A DNA stretch of 41,994 nt from UBA922 sp035438805. GTDB taxonomy: Bacteria > Patescibacteriota > Patescibacteriia > Magasanikbacterales > UBA922. The position numbers and the translations under genes were made by a program. Under the pieces are notes generated by a model. The model had not been told where the DNA came from. It saw only the letters and a list, made by a program, of their open reading frames with translations, and searched no databases. Where the stretch lies: the NCBI GenBank assembly GCA_035438805.1, contig DAORJA010000002.1, forward strand, positions 1 to 41,994, read 5' to 3'. Shown piece by piece: positions 7,726-15,248 of this stretch (the stretch's first letter is position 1; each line of letters opens with the position of its first letter).

Positions 7726-8424
7726 ATGCAGGAAGAACACAAAAAAACTAATATCGATCACATCCTCGAATCCATTAAGAAGGGTGAATTAAAAATGCGT
7801 CCCAAATGGCATTTTGTACTGAAAACAGTGCTTCTCATTTTAGGTTCAGTTATTTTGGCATTATCAATATTTTATCTAGTTAGTCTGATTATTTTTGGAC
7901 TTCGTGAAACAGGAGTTATTTTTACGCCGGGCTTCGGTGTACGAGGGACTATTTTGTTCCTGCGTTCATTGCCATGGCTTCTCATTCTATTGGTAGGAAT
8001 ATTTTTAATTATTCTAGAAATTCTCGTACGTTCATATTCATTCACGTATAAGACGCCGCTTATCTATTCAGCAGCAGTAATTGTACTTATTGCTTGTATC
8101 GGTGGATGGGTTGTTGCGCGTACACCATTGCACGCGGTCATTATGCGCCGTGCGCCAGATTTCAATATTCCTTTCGTGGGCGGGGGATACCGTGATATAC
8201 AGCATCCTATGTTCAAAGACGTACATGTCGGAAAAATCATGATAATTACTCCAAAAGGTTTTAATATACAAGATCCGCGAAATGAAATACTTATGGTGAT
8301 TATTACACCACAAACAAAAATCATGAGAGGAATAGAATTTCGTACAGGTGATCATGTAATGATTATGGGTCCACGATTTGAGAGTACTATAGAGGCATTT
8401 GGCGTACGGAAAATACCAGAATGA
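7726..8424 (+). CDS. Membrane protein, probable anti-sigma partner of ECF sigma 2
   Basis: A 232-aa protein with a cytoplasmic tail (KTNIDHILESIKKGELKMRPKWHF), then three hydrophobic segments (about residues 30-53, 70-95 and 105-127) and a 100-residue outside domain rich in beta strands. A short cytoplasmic helix followed by membrane anchors, encoded 2 nt after an ECF sigma factor, is the usual design of a sigma-sequestering protein, though no zinc-binding anti-sigma motif is present. The role is therefore inferred from context. The outside domain would sense an envelope signal; I do not recognise its fold. Confidence 0.6.
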   Translation: MQEEHKKTNIDHILESIKKGELKMRPKWHFVLKTVLLILGSVILALSIFYLVSLIIFGLRETGVIFTPGFGVRGTILFLRSLPWLLILLVGIFLIILEILVRSYSFTYKTPLIYSAAVIVLIACIGGWVVARTPLHAVIMRRAPDFNIPFVGGGYRDIQHPMFKDVHVGKIMIITPKGFNIQDPRNEILMVIITPQTKIMRGIEFRTGDHVMIMGPRFESTIEAFGVRKIPE

Positions 8425-8502
8425 AATAAATAGTTTAGAGTAAATGTAGTAGTATATGTAGCCCGGGAAACACTATACTAAATAATTGTTACATATACTA
8501 CT

Positions 8503-9006
8503 ATGAAAAAAAGCATTACATATGCAGTATTACCTGCAATAGCACTTGCACTCTTGGGCGCAGGTGCGGTATCGGCACAAGGGATGGGAGTGGGCGGCAG
8601 TATTCGAGGTGGAGGACCAGAAGGAGGATTCTTTATCTTCAATAATGCTGATCCAGGAGAATTCGCGAGCCATCAAACTCAGATGTTTACAAGCCAAGCA
8701 GAACTTACAGGATTAAGTGTAGATGAGATCAAGGAAGCATGGGCACAAGGAAAAAATCTTGATGAATTGCTCACTGAAAAAGGTATTGATCCTGAAACAA
8801 TTCGAGCAAAAATGAAAACTGCGCATGAAGAAAAAATGAAAGAACAAATTCAGTCACTTGTGACAAAAGGGGTAATCACCCAGGCGCAAGCTGACAAGCG
8901 AATCGAATTCATGAAAAATCATAAACCCGATCCTCGAGGAAACAAAATGCATCGATTTAGCAATCGAGCTGAAACCACTAGAGGTGCTGCAGAAGTATCC
9001 TCATAA
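8503..9006 (+). CDS. Secreted helical protein of the sigma 2 cluster
   Basis: A 167-aa protein with a clear signal peptide (MKKSITYAVLPAIALALLGA, cleavage near VSAQG). The mature part has a glycine-rich segment, then a helical region with the repeated theme of LSVDEIKEAWAQGKNLDELLTEKGID and a second block with VTQGVITQAQAD-like features (actual VTKGVITQAQADKRIEF). This pattern resembles the LxxxEIxxxLxxGkxLxEIA helix pairs of small secreted proteins annotated as DUF2680-like, but assignment is tentative. It follows the sigma/anti-sigma pair and ends at a bidirectional terminator, so it may be a regulon product acting outside the membrane. Confidence 0.65.
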   Translation: MKKSITYAVLPAIALALLGAGAVSAQGMGVGGSIRGGGPEGGFFIFNNADPGEFASHQTQMFTSQAELTGLSVDEIKEAWAQGKNLDELLTEKGIDPETIRAKMKTAHEEKMKEQIQSLVTKGVITQAQADKRIEFMKNHKPDPRGNKMHRFSNRAETTRGAAEVSS

Positions 9007-9015
9007 AGAATAAAT

Positions 9016-9046
9016 TAAAAACCCGGACTATACATCCGGGTTTTTA
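9016..9046. terminator. Bidirectional terminator
   Basis: ACCCGGA (9021-9027) and TCCGGGT (9035-9041) flanked by A and T runs; it separates convergent genes 8503-9006 and 9055-9741. Confidence 0.82.
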
Positions 9047-9054
9047 ATATCGCG

Positions 9055-9741
9055 TTAAATTTCGTAGATCACATCTTTTCGTTCAACCACTATTTTCCAA
9101 CCACGCTGCTTTGCTGTCTCAAACAACTCTTTGCTTGGATTAAAAGCAATCGGATGCTCTACCAGATTCAGAAACGCTACGTCACCACTGGTGTCGCCAA
9201 CGCCAATTGATCCTTCAAGTGTAAGATTGTTTTCTGCGCAAAAATTCTTGAGCGTCGTATCTTTTACTTCATATGAAGGAAACAGGACATCACCCGTGTA
9301 GACACCTTCTTCTGAGCCGTAGATAGTTCCGTATGCTTTATCGAATTTCCAATCAATCGTAAACGCATCTACAATTTCACGAGGTGATCCAGAAATCGCA
9401 AGAAGCACATAATCTTTTCGGAGTCCTTCAATCAAATTTCTTGTGTATACATACACATGCTCCATTTTTTCTTGGACAACATATCGACTTACTTTTTCAA
9501 TGTCCTCAACGACTTTTCTTCTGAGACGATTTTTGTATGAGCGAATCAGGGACTGTTCAAAGTCGCGATAATGACCACGGCGGTTGATCCAGTCATCGTG
9601 GTATTCCTCAATTTCTTTCAGGACAATAGAAGGAAAGATATCATACTCGACCAATGCTTTGAACAATTCAAAATGCAGGTTCGAGCGGAAGATCGTGCCA
9701 TCAATGTCGAAAACAGCAATTTTTTTCTTAGTTTCTTCCAT
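9055..9741 (-). CDS. HAD-superfamily phosphatase (HAD-IB, SerB-like)
   Basis: A 228-aa haloacid dehalogenase fold enzyme. Motif I is VFDIDGTIF with the nucleophile and acid Asp residues, motif II is AISGSP, the motif III Lys is in EVKDTTL, and motif IV is GVGDTSGD. The helical cap between motifs I and II is of the HAD-IB type found in phosphoserine phosphatases and related lipid or sugar phosphatases; the substrate cannot be told. I prefer ATG 9741 over GTG 9750 because GTGAGTGAG then lies a few bases upstream. It is monocistronic. Confidence 0.85.
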   Translation of the reverse strand: MEETKKKIAVFDIDGTIFRSNLHFELFKALVEYDIFPSIVLKEIEEYHDDWINRRGHYRDFEQSLIRSYKNRLRRKVVEDIEKVSRYVVQEKMEHVYVYTRNLIEGLRKDYVLLAISGSPREIVDAFTIDWKFDKAYGTIYGSEEGVYTGDVLFPSYEVKDTTLKNFCAENNLTLEGSIGVGDTSGDVAFLNLVEHPIAFNPSKELFETAKQRGWKIVVERKDVIYEI

Positions 9742-9769
9742 AAAACTCACTCACAAGTATAAAGAAAAC

Positions 9770-9798
9770 AGTATACGCTATATAGGCATTTTGTGCAA
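9770..9798 (-). promoter_or_regulatory. Promoter of the HAD phosphatase gene
   Basis: Minus strand: TTGCAC (9798-9793), a 17-bp spacer, TATACT (9775-9770), giving a leader of about 20 nt. Confidence 0.65.
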
Positions 9799-9806
9799 GA
9801 CGAAAG

Positions 9807-9858
9807 TATCCGCACCCGATTGAACAATCTGATAGACTGAACAATACGGGTACGGATA
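9807..9858 (-). terminator. Long hairpin after the GC-rich ORFan
   Basis: TATCCGCACCCG-ATTG (9807-9822) pairs with CAAT-A-CGGGTACGGATA (9842-9858), a stem of about 16 bp with one bulge. It lies just downstream of gene 9878-10246 (minus) and just upstream of the HAD promoter. The T-tract is poor, so it may stabilise or insulate as well as terminate. Confidence 0.5.
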
Positions 9859-9877
9859 ACGACACTAGTCTCGAGAA

Positions 9878-10246
9878 TTAGGCGACTGCCAAGTCTTGGC
9901 CATAGCCCGCATCGTGCGCCACCTCTCCCGGTCTGGGTTTGGGAAGCGTGTACGTCATCATAGCAGTCTTTTTCGTGAAGTCGAACTTCTCGATCCAGAC
10001 CGACGGACGTTCGTCATCCATGCGGTAGTAACCTTCGATCTTCAGATGATCCTTCGATTTGGCGATCAGGCCGAGACTCCAGATGCGACAGGAGTGCTGG
10101 ACCAGTTCACCAGATTTCGAGTCTCTTCCGTAGAAGGTCACTTCACTGTCACTGAAGAAGTCGCGAGAAGTCGCGAACTTCATGATCAGGTCAGCGTAGC
10201 TCGGATTTTTGTCACCCTCGATCAGCATCGTAAACACTTGGGCCAT
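9878..10246 (-). CDS. GC-rich ORFan, 122 aa
   Basis: No family recognised. The soluble 122-aa protein starts MAQVFTMLIEGDKNP and continues with alternating polar beta-like strands (EVTFYGRD, KIEGYYRMDD, SVWIEKFDF); it has no signal peptide or membrane segment. The ATG is preceded by AAGGAGAG about 10 nt upstream, a real ribosome site, unlike most neighbours. Codons are GC-rich in the third position, in strong contrast to the sigma factors on both sides. The leader contains a hairpin (10266-10305). Probably a horizontally acquired single-gene cassette. Confidence 0.68.
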   Translation of the reverse strand: MAQVFTMLIEGDKNPSYADLIMKFATSRDFFSDSEVTFYGRDSKSGELVQHSCRIWSLGLIAKSKDHLKIEGYYRMDDERPSVWIEKFDFTKKTAMMTYTLPKPRPGEVAHDAGYGQDLAVA

Positions 10247-10265
10247 GTGGCCACTCTCTCCTTGG

Positions 10266-10305
10266 ACGGCATTAGTGACGGAGACACTACTCCTCGGTAT
10301 GCCGT
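10266..10305 (-). promoter_or_regulatory. Leader hairpin of the 122-aa ORFan
   Basis: In the minus-strand leader ACGGCAT (10305-10299) pairs with ATGCCGT (10272-10266), with an inner GGAG/CTCC helix, ending a few bases before the AAGGAG site. The inner GGAG could be masked, so translational control is possible. Confidence 0.45.
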
Positions 10306-10396
10306 AAAACCTGAGGAAGGTAATAGCGTAGCATGTTATTCTCTATGAGAAAATATGTCTGTGTGTATAAAATAGGATATGTTACTTTTTGTACTG

Positions 10397-10425
10397 TTTA
10401 ACGTATACTATACAAAGATTATAAT
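10397..10425 (+). promoter_or_regulatory. Promoter of ECF sigma 3
   Basis: TTTAAC (10397-10402), 17 bp, TATAAT (10420-10425). The -10 ends 8 nt before ATG 10434: leaderless arrangement. Confidence 0.7.
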
Positions 10426-10433
10426 ATGCAACT

Positions 10434-11000
10434 ATGCCTTTAGGTTTTTTTGAGGACAAAATGGTGCAGGCCCAACAAGGGGACCGTAATGCTTTTGGTG
10501 AAGTCTATGATGAGTTTGTAAAAAAACTCTACGATTATGCTTTTTTTCGCGTAAAGGATAAACAAACAGCAGAAGATATCGTAGCGGACACATTTATAAA
10601 AGCGCTTGAACATATAAGCTCATTTGACCCGAACAAAGGCTCCGCTGCATCATGGCTTTATCGAATAGCAAGAAATACCTTGGTTGATCAATATAGATCA
10701 CATAAAAAAACTACAGCATTTCCTGAAGATTTTGATGTTGCAGACACTGCAGATTTAAAAACCCACATAGAAAATAGAGATATGCTGAGGAACGTAGAAA
10801 CTGCATTGGAGAAATTATCAGAGCGTGAACGTGAAATTATTATACTTCGAGTATGGGATGAACTTTCATACAAAGAGATTTCAGAAGTATTGGGAAAAAG
10901 TGAAGCAAGTTTGAAAATGGCTGCATCACGGGCATTGAAAGCATTGCGTACACAATTGCCTGTCGCACTCTACATTGCTCTGTTACTCCAGATGAAGTAG
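10434..11000 (+). CDS. ECF-type RNA polymerase sigma factor (3)
   Basis: A 188-aa sigma factor: region 2 shows QTAEDIVADTFIKALEHISSFD and ASWLYRIARNTLVDQYR, region 4 shows LSEREREIIILRVWDELSYKEISEVLGKS followed by a helix-turn-helix ending ASRALKALR. A short hydrophobic tail (VALYIALLLQ) ends the protein, which is unusual and may touch the membrane or the partner. It is followed 56 nt later by a large single-pass membrane protein that is the likely anti-sigma factor. It is the third ECF gene within 5.1 kb; the low mutual similarity outside the core motifs argues against recent duplication. Confidence 0.9.
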   Translation: MPLGFFEDKMVQAQQGDRNAFGEVYDEFVKKLYDYAFFRVKDKQTAEDIVADTFIKALEHISSFDPNKGSAASWLYRIARNTLVDQYRSHKKTTAFPEDFDVADTADLKTHIENRDMLRNVETALEKLSEREREIIILRVWDELSYKEISEVLGKSEASLKMAASRALKALRTQLPVALYIALLLQMK

Positions 11001-11056
11001 ATCGTAGTACAAGTGTAAGGATATCCCAATATATAACATAATTTACTAACAGTAGT

Positions 11057-12586
11057 ATGGAAAAAAATATTCAATTTATTCTCGAAGAGCTCTACCAGAT
11101 TGACCCTGAACTAAAAAGTCATGAGATAGAGATCGCACAAATTGTTGAGCGTATGATACAAAACAAACCAAACACACAATTAGATGAAACATTTGCTCGT
11201 GAACTGAAAAGCAAAGTTCTTGAAAAGTTTTCACATCAGACAGTGAAAGAGACAAAGAGCTTTTCATTTTTCAGATCAAAATTTGTATATACACTAAGCG
11301 GGGCAATTGCAACGCTCGCAATCGCATTTCCGGTGGTGTATTTCAGTACAGATTTGTCAGCCAAATTTTTGGAAAATAGTTTTACTGCAGGGACACGAGT
11401 AGTACGGGCTGAAGCAAATGCGTTCGGTCCATTGTCACCGGTCACGGTAAATGCGAGTAATACTGAGGGTGCACAGCCACAAGTGTCTAATATGGCGCTC
11501 GGCATGGGTGGGGATTCGTCAAAACGCATGGACACCTCAATGATTTACAATCCCGTCTATACAAATTATAATTTCACATTTTCGGGCGAACTCCCAGAAC
11601 TGAGTGGAGACATCGAAGTATTGAAGCGTGAGTCGGGAATTGATGCGGCAAAGCAATACGCAGGAATTTTGCAGAAAATAAAGCTTGGCATTTTTGATCT
11701 TGGAAAATTAAAACAAGCACAGGTGCAGAATTTTTCTCTTGCAGAAGATCGTGACAAAGGATATATCATAAACGTAGACATGGTTGGTGGATATGTTTCA
11801 ATTTCAGAAAACTATTCCAAATGGCATACACTTCGAACAGAAATCGATTGCGTGAATGGAATGTGCAGTGACCCAAACATGCTTTCAATCGATGAAGTAC
11901 CTGAAGATAGTACGTTAACCAATGTTTCTGATGCATTCCTCAAAGAGTATGGAATTGATATGAGCTCATATGGTAAAGGAGTGGTAGATTCACGATGGAG
12001 AGTGGGGTATGAGGCTGCAGAAGATAAAAGTGCATTCTATATTTCAAACATTCAAACCGTAGTGTACCAGCTGATGATTAATGATAAGCCAGTATATGAA
12101 GAATATGGCGAGCCTATGGGTATTCGCGTGAATATCAACACTCAGGAAATGAAAGTAACGAATGTGGAAGGAATCATGACGAAAACTTTCAGTGGATCAT
12201 CGTATGAGGGCGAAACGGATGAGGCACGACTCCGAGCAATTATTGAAAAAGCACGAATGGTAGAATATGCTGAGCCAACGAAAACAGTAGATGGTGAACT
12301 TGAAAATGCTACACTCGGATATATGCGTCGATGGCAGTATAATGAAACCAATGGAAATTCTACAGAAATATTTGTTCCAGCAATCATTGTGGAAGTAAAA
12401 GATTTCGAACGACTGCAAGCTGAAGGATTGTGGCAGAGTAAAGTAATAATCCCACTTGCAAAAGAAATGCTGTCTGAACTTGAAAATCAGGAGCCGATTC
12501 AGATTATGCCATTTGAACCAATGTTCAAAGATGCAGTAATCAATCCAGTACCAATGTCAGAACCAGCAGTGGAGCCTAGAGGATAA
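11057..12586 (+). CDS. Single-pass membrane protein, probable anti-sigma factor for sigma 3
   Basis: A 509-aa protein. The first 70 residues are a cytoplasmic helical domain (IQFILEELYQIDPELKSHE, FARELKSKVLEKF), then one membrane segment (about 75-96), then about 400 residues outside. The outside part has no motif I know; it is beta-rich with a cysteine pair (DCVNGMC) and ends in a proline-rich tail. The cytoplasmic helical bundle plus one anchor directly after an ECF sigma gene is the standard layout of an anti-sigma factor, so the large domain would be the sensor. Family assignment is inference from context. The gene ends at an 11-bp perfect terminator. Confidence 0.6.
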   Translation: MEKNIQFILEELYQIDPELKSHEIEIAQIVERMIQNKPNTQLDETFARELKSKVLEKFSHQTVKETKSFSFFRSKFVYTLSGAIATLAIAFPVVYFSTDLSAKFLENSFTAGTRVVRAEANAFGPLSPVTVNASNTEGAQPQVSNMALGMGGDSSKRMDTSMIYNPVYTNYNFTFSGELPELSGDIEVLKRESGIDAAKQYAGILQKIKLGIFDLGKLKQAQVQNFSLAEDRDKGYIINVDMVGGYVSISENYSKWHTLRTEIDCVNGMCSDPNMLSIDEVPEDSTLTNVSDAFLKEYGIDMSSYGKGVVDSRWRVGYEAAEDKSAFYISNIQTVVYQLMINDKPVYEEYGEPMGIRVNINTQEMKVTNVEGIMTKTFSGSSYEGETDEARLRAIIEKARMVEYAEPTKTVDGELENATLGYMRRWQYNETNGNSTEIFVPAIIVEVKDFERLQAEGLWQSKVIIPLAKEMLSELENQEPIQIMPFEPMFKDAVINPVPMSEPAVEPRG

Positions 12587-12595
12587 TGAAAAAGT

Positions 12596-12624
12596 AAAAC
12601 ACACGATTGAATGTCGTGTGTTTT
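12596..12624 (+). terminator. Terminator of the sigma 3 operon
   Basis: AAAACACACGA (12596-12606) and TCGTGTGTTTT (12614-12624), perfect 11-bp arms. Confidence 0.82.
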
Positions 12625-12643
12625 CATGTTAATCTGTTAGCAT

Positions 12644-13786
12644 ATGCACCCCAACTTTTGGAAATACTTTGCTATTAGCAGCGTTATAGTAACCTGTATT
12701 GTTGTTATTATTGGCACATGGATGTTTTGGCTTTCTCGTACGCCACAATCCAATACACATGCTCCAGATACGATTAATACTGTTACTGAACAAGATTCAG
12801 ATAAGGAGAATCTAAAACCAGTTGTGCCAGAAAAAGATAGATTAACCATACTTGCAGCAGGGGATATCATGCTTGATCGGACCATGTTGTTATTAGCACA
12901 GAAATATAATGACTTTGGGTATTCATTCCGAATGATTTCTTCAACGCTAAAACAAGCTGACATCCGCATTGCAAATCTTGAAGGCCCGATCACGACCAAT
13001 AGATCAATTTCAAATGGCGAGGGTGGGGCACGGTTTAGCTTTACCTTCTCTCCAAAAGTTACTACAACCCTCAAAGAAAATTTTGATGTGGTAAGTCTTG
13101 CGAATAATCACACTACGAATTTTGGGTTTGAAGGGCTTGACCAGACGAGGGATTTTCTTGACAACGCAGGAATAGAATGGTTTGGTGATCCGAATAACCG
13201 CAAAGAAGAAAAGCTTTCAATAATTGTAGAAAAAAATGGAATTAAGATCGGTGTAGTTGGATATCACCAGCTAGTAGAAGAGGGATTTGAAAATGTGATT
13301 GCAGAAGTACAGAAGATTCGTCCCGAAGTAGATGTGATTATTGCGTACCCACATTGGGGAATTGAATATGTGACCAATACTCCATCAGTATTACAGAAAA
13401 AAGAAGCGCATGAATTGATTGATGCAGGGGTAGATATAATAATCGGGGCACATCCCCATGTGATAGAGCCAGTAGAGCTGTATAAAGATAAAATTATATT
13501 TTACAGTCTAGGAAATTTTGTATTCGATCAATATTTCTCACTTCAGACCATGCAAGGGCTGTTACTCAAAATAGCACTTGAGAAAGATACTGAAAATGTT
13601 AACGCGAGAATAAATCTAGTTCCAATACACATCAATAAGCAAAGTCAGCCCTTTGTTGCGGAAACTGAAGAGCGAGAACAAATTTTGGGTGCACTTTCAC
13701 AGTTCTCAATCGGTGACGAAGAATTAAAACAGGGAGTCAAAGTAGGAAAAATTGAAATAGTTTTCCCGTTGGCGCAAATGAAGTAA
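12644..13786 (+). CDS. CapA-family (PgsA-like) metallophosphatase-fold protein
   Basis: A 380-aa protein with an N-terminal anchor (residues 8-30) and an outside CapA domain. Motifs are AGDIMLD (72-78), NLEGP (111-115), ANNHTTNFG (153-161), HWGIEY and GAHPHV, which together form the dimetal site of the PGA_cap family. CapA proteins take part in poly-gamma-glutamate capsule formation in bacilli; most relatives have unknown substrates. No capBC genes are nearby, so a different surface role is likely. It stands between two transcription units of envelope proteins. Confidence 0.85.
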   Translation: MHPNFWKYFAISSVIVTCIVVIIGTWMFWLSRTPQSNTHAPDTINTVTEQDSDKENLKPVVPEKDRLTILAAGDIMLDRTMLLLAQKYNDFGYSFRMISSTLKQADIRIANLEGPITTNRSISNGEGGARFSFTFSPKVTTTLKENFDVVSLANNHTTNFGFEGLDQTRDFLDNAGIEWFGDPNNRKEEKLSIIVEKNGIKIGVVGYHQLVEEGFENVIAEVQKIRPEVDVIIAYPHWGIEYVTNTPSVLQKKEAHELIDAGVDIIIGAHPHVIEPVELYKDKIIFYSLGNFVFDQYFSLQTMQGLLLKIALEKDTENVNARINLVPIHINKQSQPFVAETEEREQILGALSQFSIGDEELKQGVKVGKIEIVFPLAQMK

Positions 13787-13843
13787 GAGGAGTATAGTGA
13801 ATTTATACGTAATTTTACTTTCATTCTTAAGCTATACACTTGT

Positions 13844-14116
13844 ATGAGATACATGGACTATATGGGAGGGTGGTCAACTCCAGGATTTTTGGCAGGATTT
13901 GGAGGGTTTGTGTTGCTATTTGTACTTTGGTCTCTGATCTGGAAAGGTCTGGCGCTATGGCACGCTGGACGGCGTGGAGAAAAGGGTTGGTTTATTGCAT
14001 TGCTTATTATTAATACCATGGGAATTTTGGAGATTATTTACCTATTTGCGGTTGCAAAGATTAATCTAACATCCGCTAGTACAAGCTCCAAGTCGGTAGA
14101 ACCCCCACAGACATAG
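13844..14116 (+). CDS. DUF5652-family small membrane protein
   Basis: A 90-aa protein with two hydrophobic segments joined by LWHAGRRGEKGWF. The pattern WKGLALWHAGRRGEKGWF followed by NTMGILEIIYLF is that of DUF5652, a small family common in Patescibacteria with unknown function. TATACA lies 5 nt before the ATG and no ribosome site is visible. It is a useful lineage marker. Confidence 0.8.
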   Translation: MRYMDYMGGWSTPGFLAGFGGFVLLFVLWSLIWKGLALWHAGRRGEKGWFIALLIINTMGILEIIYLFAVAKINLTSASTSSKSVEPPQT

Positions 14117-14126
14117 TTTATCCACA

Positions 14127-14155
14127 TTGACGACTCAAAAATAGGGTTTTATACT
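14127..14155 (+). promoter_or_regulatory. Promoter of the cupredoxin gene
   Basis: TTGACG (14127-14132), 17 bp, TATACT (14150-14155), leaving a leader of about 34 nt. Confidence 0.68.
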
Positions 14156-14195
14156 ACATTACTTGTATAAGTTTATTATTAAATAATAGAAAACT

Positions 14196-14660
14196 ATGAA
14201 AAAGACTTTCTTTCTCGCGGCCGTATTTCTTCTCGTAGGTGCTGGCTGCTCTACTACGTCGAATACTACAATTACCCCTTCTGTTCCTGAAACACAGACA
14301 AACGTAGATACTACAAGTGATTCAGGAGATACAAATGAGAGTAATGTGGGAGTTAACGTCGATGCAAATGTAGGTATCGTACAGGACGTGGTGGATGTGA
14401 CGGTGGTCGGTACAAACATGGTATTTGATGTAAAAGAGATTAAAGTAAAAAAAGGAGACAAAGTTCGAGTTACATTCAAAAATGCTGAAGGTTTCCATGA
14501 CTGGGTACTCGATGAATTTGATGTAAAGACAAAACAGATTGGTGCAGGGCAGGAAGAAGTAGTGGAATTTACTGCTGACAAAACTGGAACATTTGAATAC
14601 TACTGTAGTGTAGGCAAACACAGACAAATGGGTATGAAAGGAAATTTGATTGTTGAATAA
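14196..14660 (+). CDS. Cupredoxin (plastocyanin-like) lipoprotein
   Basis: A 154-aa exported protein. The signal peptide ends in the lipobox VGAGC (Cys about residue 18), so it is lipid-anchored. A Ser/Thr/Asn-rich linker of about 45 residues is followed by a type I copper domain: the His in GFHDW, the Cys and His in YYCSVGKH, and the Met in QMGMKG supply the full ligand set of a blue copper protein. The family carries single electrons or binds copper outside the membrane. No oxidase or copper pump is adjacent, so the partner is unknown. Confidence 0.85.
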   Translation: MKKTFFLAAVFLLVGAGCSTTSNTTITPSVPETQTNVDTTSDSGDTNESNVGVNVDANVGIVQDVVDVTVVGTNMVFDVKEIKVKKGDKVRVTFKNAEGFHDWVLDEFDVKTKQIGAGQEEVVEFTADKTGTFEYYCSVGKHRQMGMKGNLIVE

Positions 14661-14678
14661 TATAGTATTATAAAGATT

Positions 14679-14711
14679 GAAAAGCGCCATACTCTGGTGC
14701 TTTTCTTTTTT
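14679..14711 (+). terminator. Terminator of the cupredoxin gene
   Basis: GAAAAGCGCCA (14679-14689) and TGGTGCTTTTC (14695-14705), followed by a T run. Confidence 0.8.
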
Positions 14712-14754
14712 ACAAACAAATGTTAGACTTTGTGTATAATTATAGCTAAAAGAT

Positions 14755-15168
14755 ATGCCAAAATTTTTTACTGAGTTCAAAAAATTCGCAATGCGAGGAA
14801 GTGTGGTAGATATGACAATTGGTATAATTGTAGGAGGTGCTTTTGGAAAAATTGTCACTTCTCTAGTAAATGATATTATCATGCCTCCGTTGGGCCTCCT
14901 GATCGGTGGAGTAAATTTCAAAGATTTAAAAGTATTATTGAAACCGGGAGAATTTGGATCAGGTGGAGAAGTGATAACACCAGAAGTTGCATTTAATTAT
15001 GGAGCTTTTATCCAAAATATTTTTGATTTCTTGATTATTGCGCTCGCTATATTCCTCATGGTTCGTATAATCAATAAGTTTGCAAAAAAAGAAGAGGAAA
15101 AGCCAGCCACAGCCCCAAAACAAGAGGTACTTTTGGAAGAAATTCGCGATCTTTTGAAGAAAAGATAG
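14755..15168 (+). CDS. mscL: Large-conductance mechanosensitive channel MscL
   Basis: A 137-aa protein of normal MscL length. The N-terminal amphipathic helix and first membrane segment read FKKFAMRGSVVDMTIGIIVGGAFGKIVTSLV, shown here in shortened form as MRGSVVDM then IGIIVGGAFGKI, the gate-lining helix; the second segment is near residues 85-105, and the C-terminal helix LLEEIRDLL forms the cytoplasmic bundle. It opens under membrane tension to release solutes in osmotic downshock. TATAAT (14735-14740) lies 14 nt before the ATG. It is monocistronic. Confidence 0.95.
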   Translation: MPKFFTEFKKFAMRGSVVDMTIGIIVGGAFGKIVTSLVNDIIMPPLGLLIGGVNFKDLKVLLKPGEFGSGGEVITPEVAFNYGAFIQNIFDFLIIALAIFLMVRIINKFAKKEEEKPATAPKQEVLLEEIRDLLKKR

Positions 15169-15183
15169 ATGCTTGTTACGCGC

Positions 15184-15212
15184 TTGTACCTACTTATTAT
15201 TTCCTCTATACT
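15184..15212 (+). promoter_or_regulatory. Promoter of the acetolactate-synthase-like gene
   Basis: TTGTAC (15184-15189), 17 bp, TATACT (15207-15212). The predicted start (about 15219) falls inside the left arm of the mscL terminator, so transcripts from here would carry only the right arm and escape termination. Confidence 0.6.
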
Positions 15213-15214
15213 AG

Positions 15215-15237
15215 AAAAGCCCATAACTCGGGCTTTT
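15215..15237 (+). terminator. mscL terminator
   Basis: AAAAGCCC (15215-15222) and GGGCTTTT (15230-15237), ending 11 nt before the next gene's ATG. Confidence 0.75.
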
Positions 15238-15248
15238 AAGTTATACCT

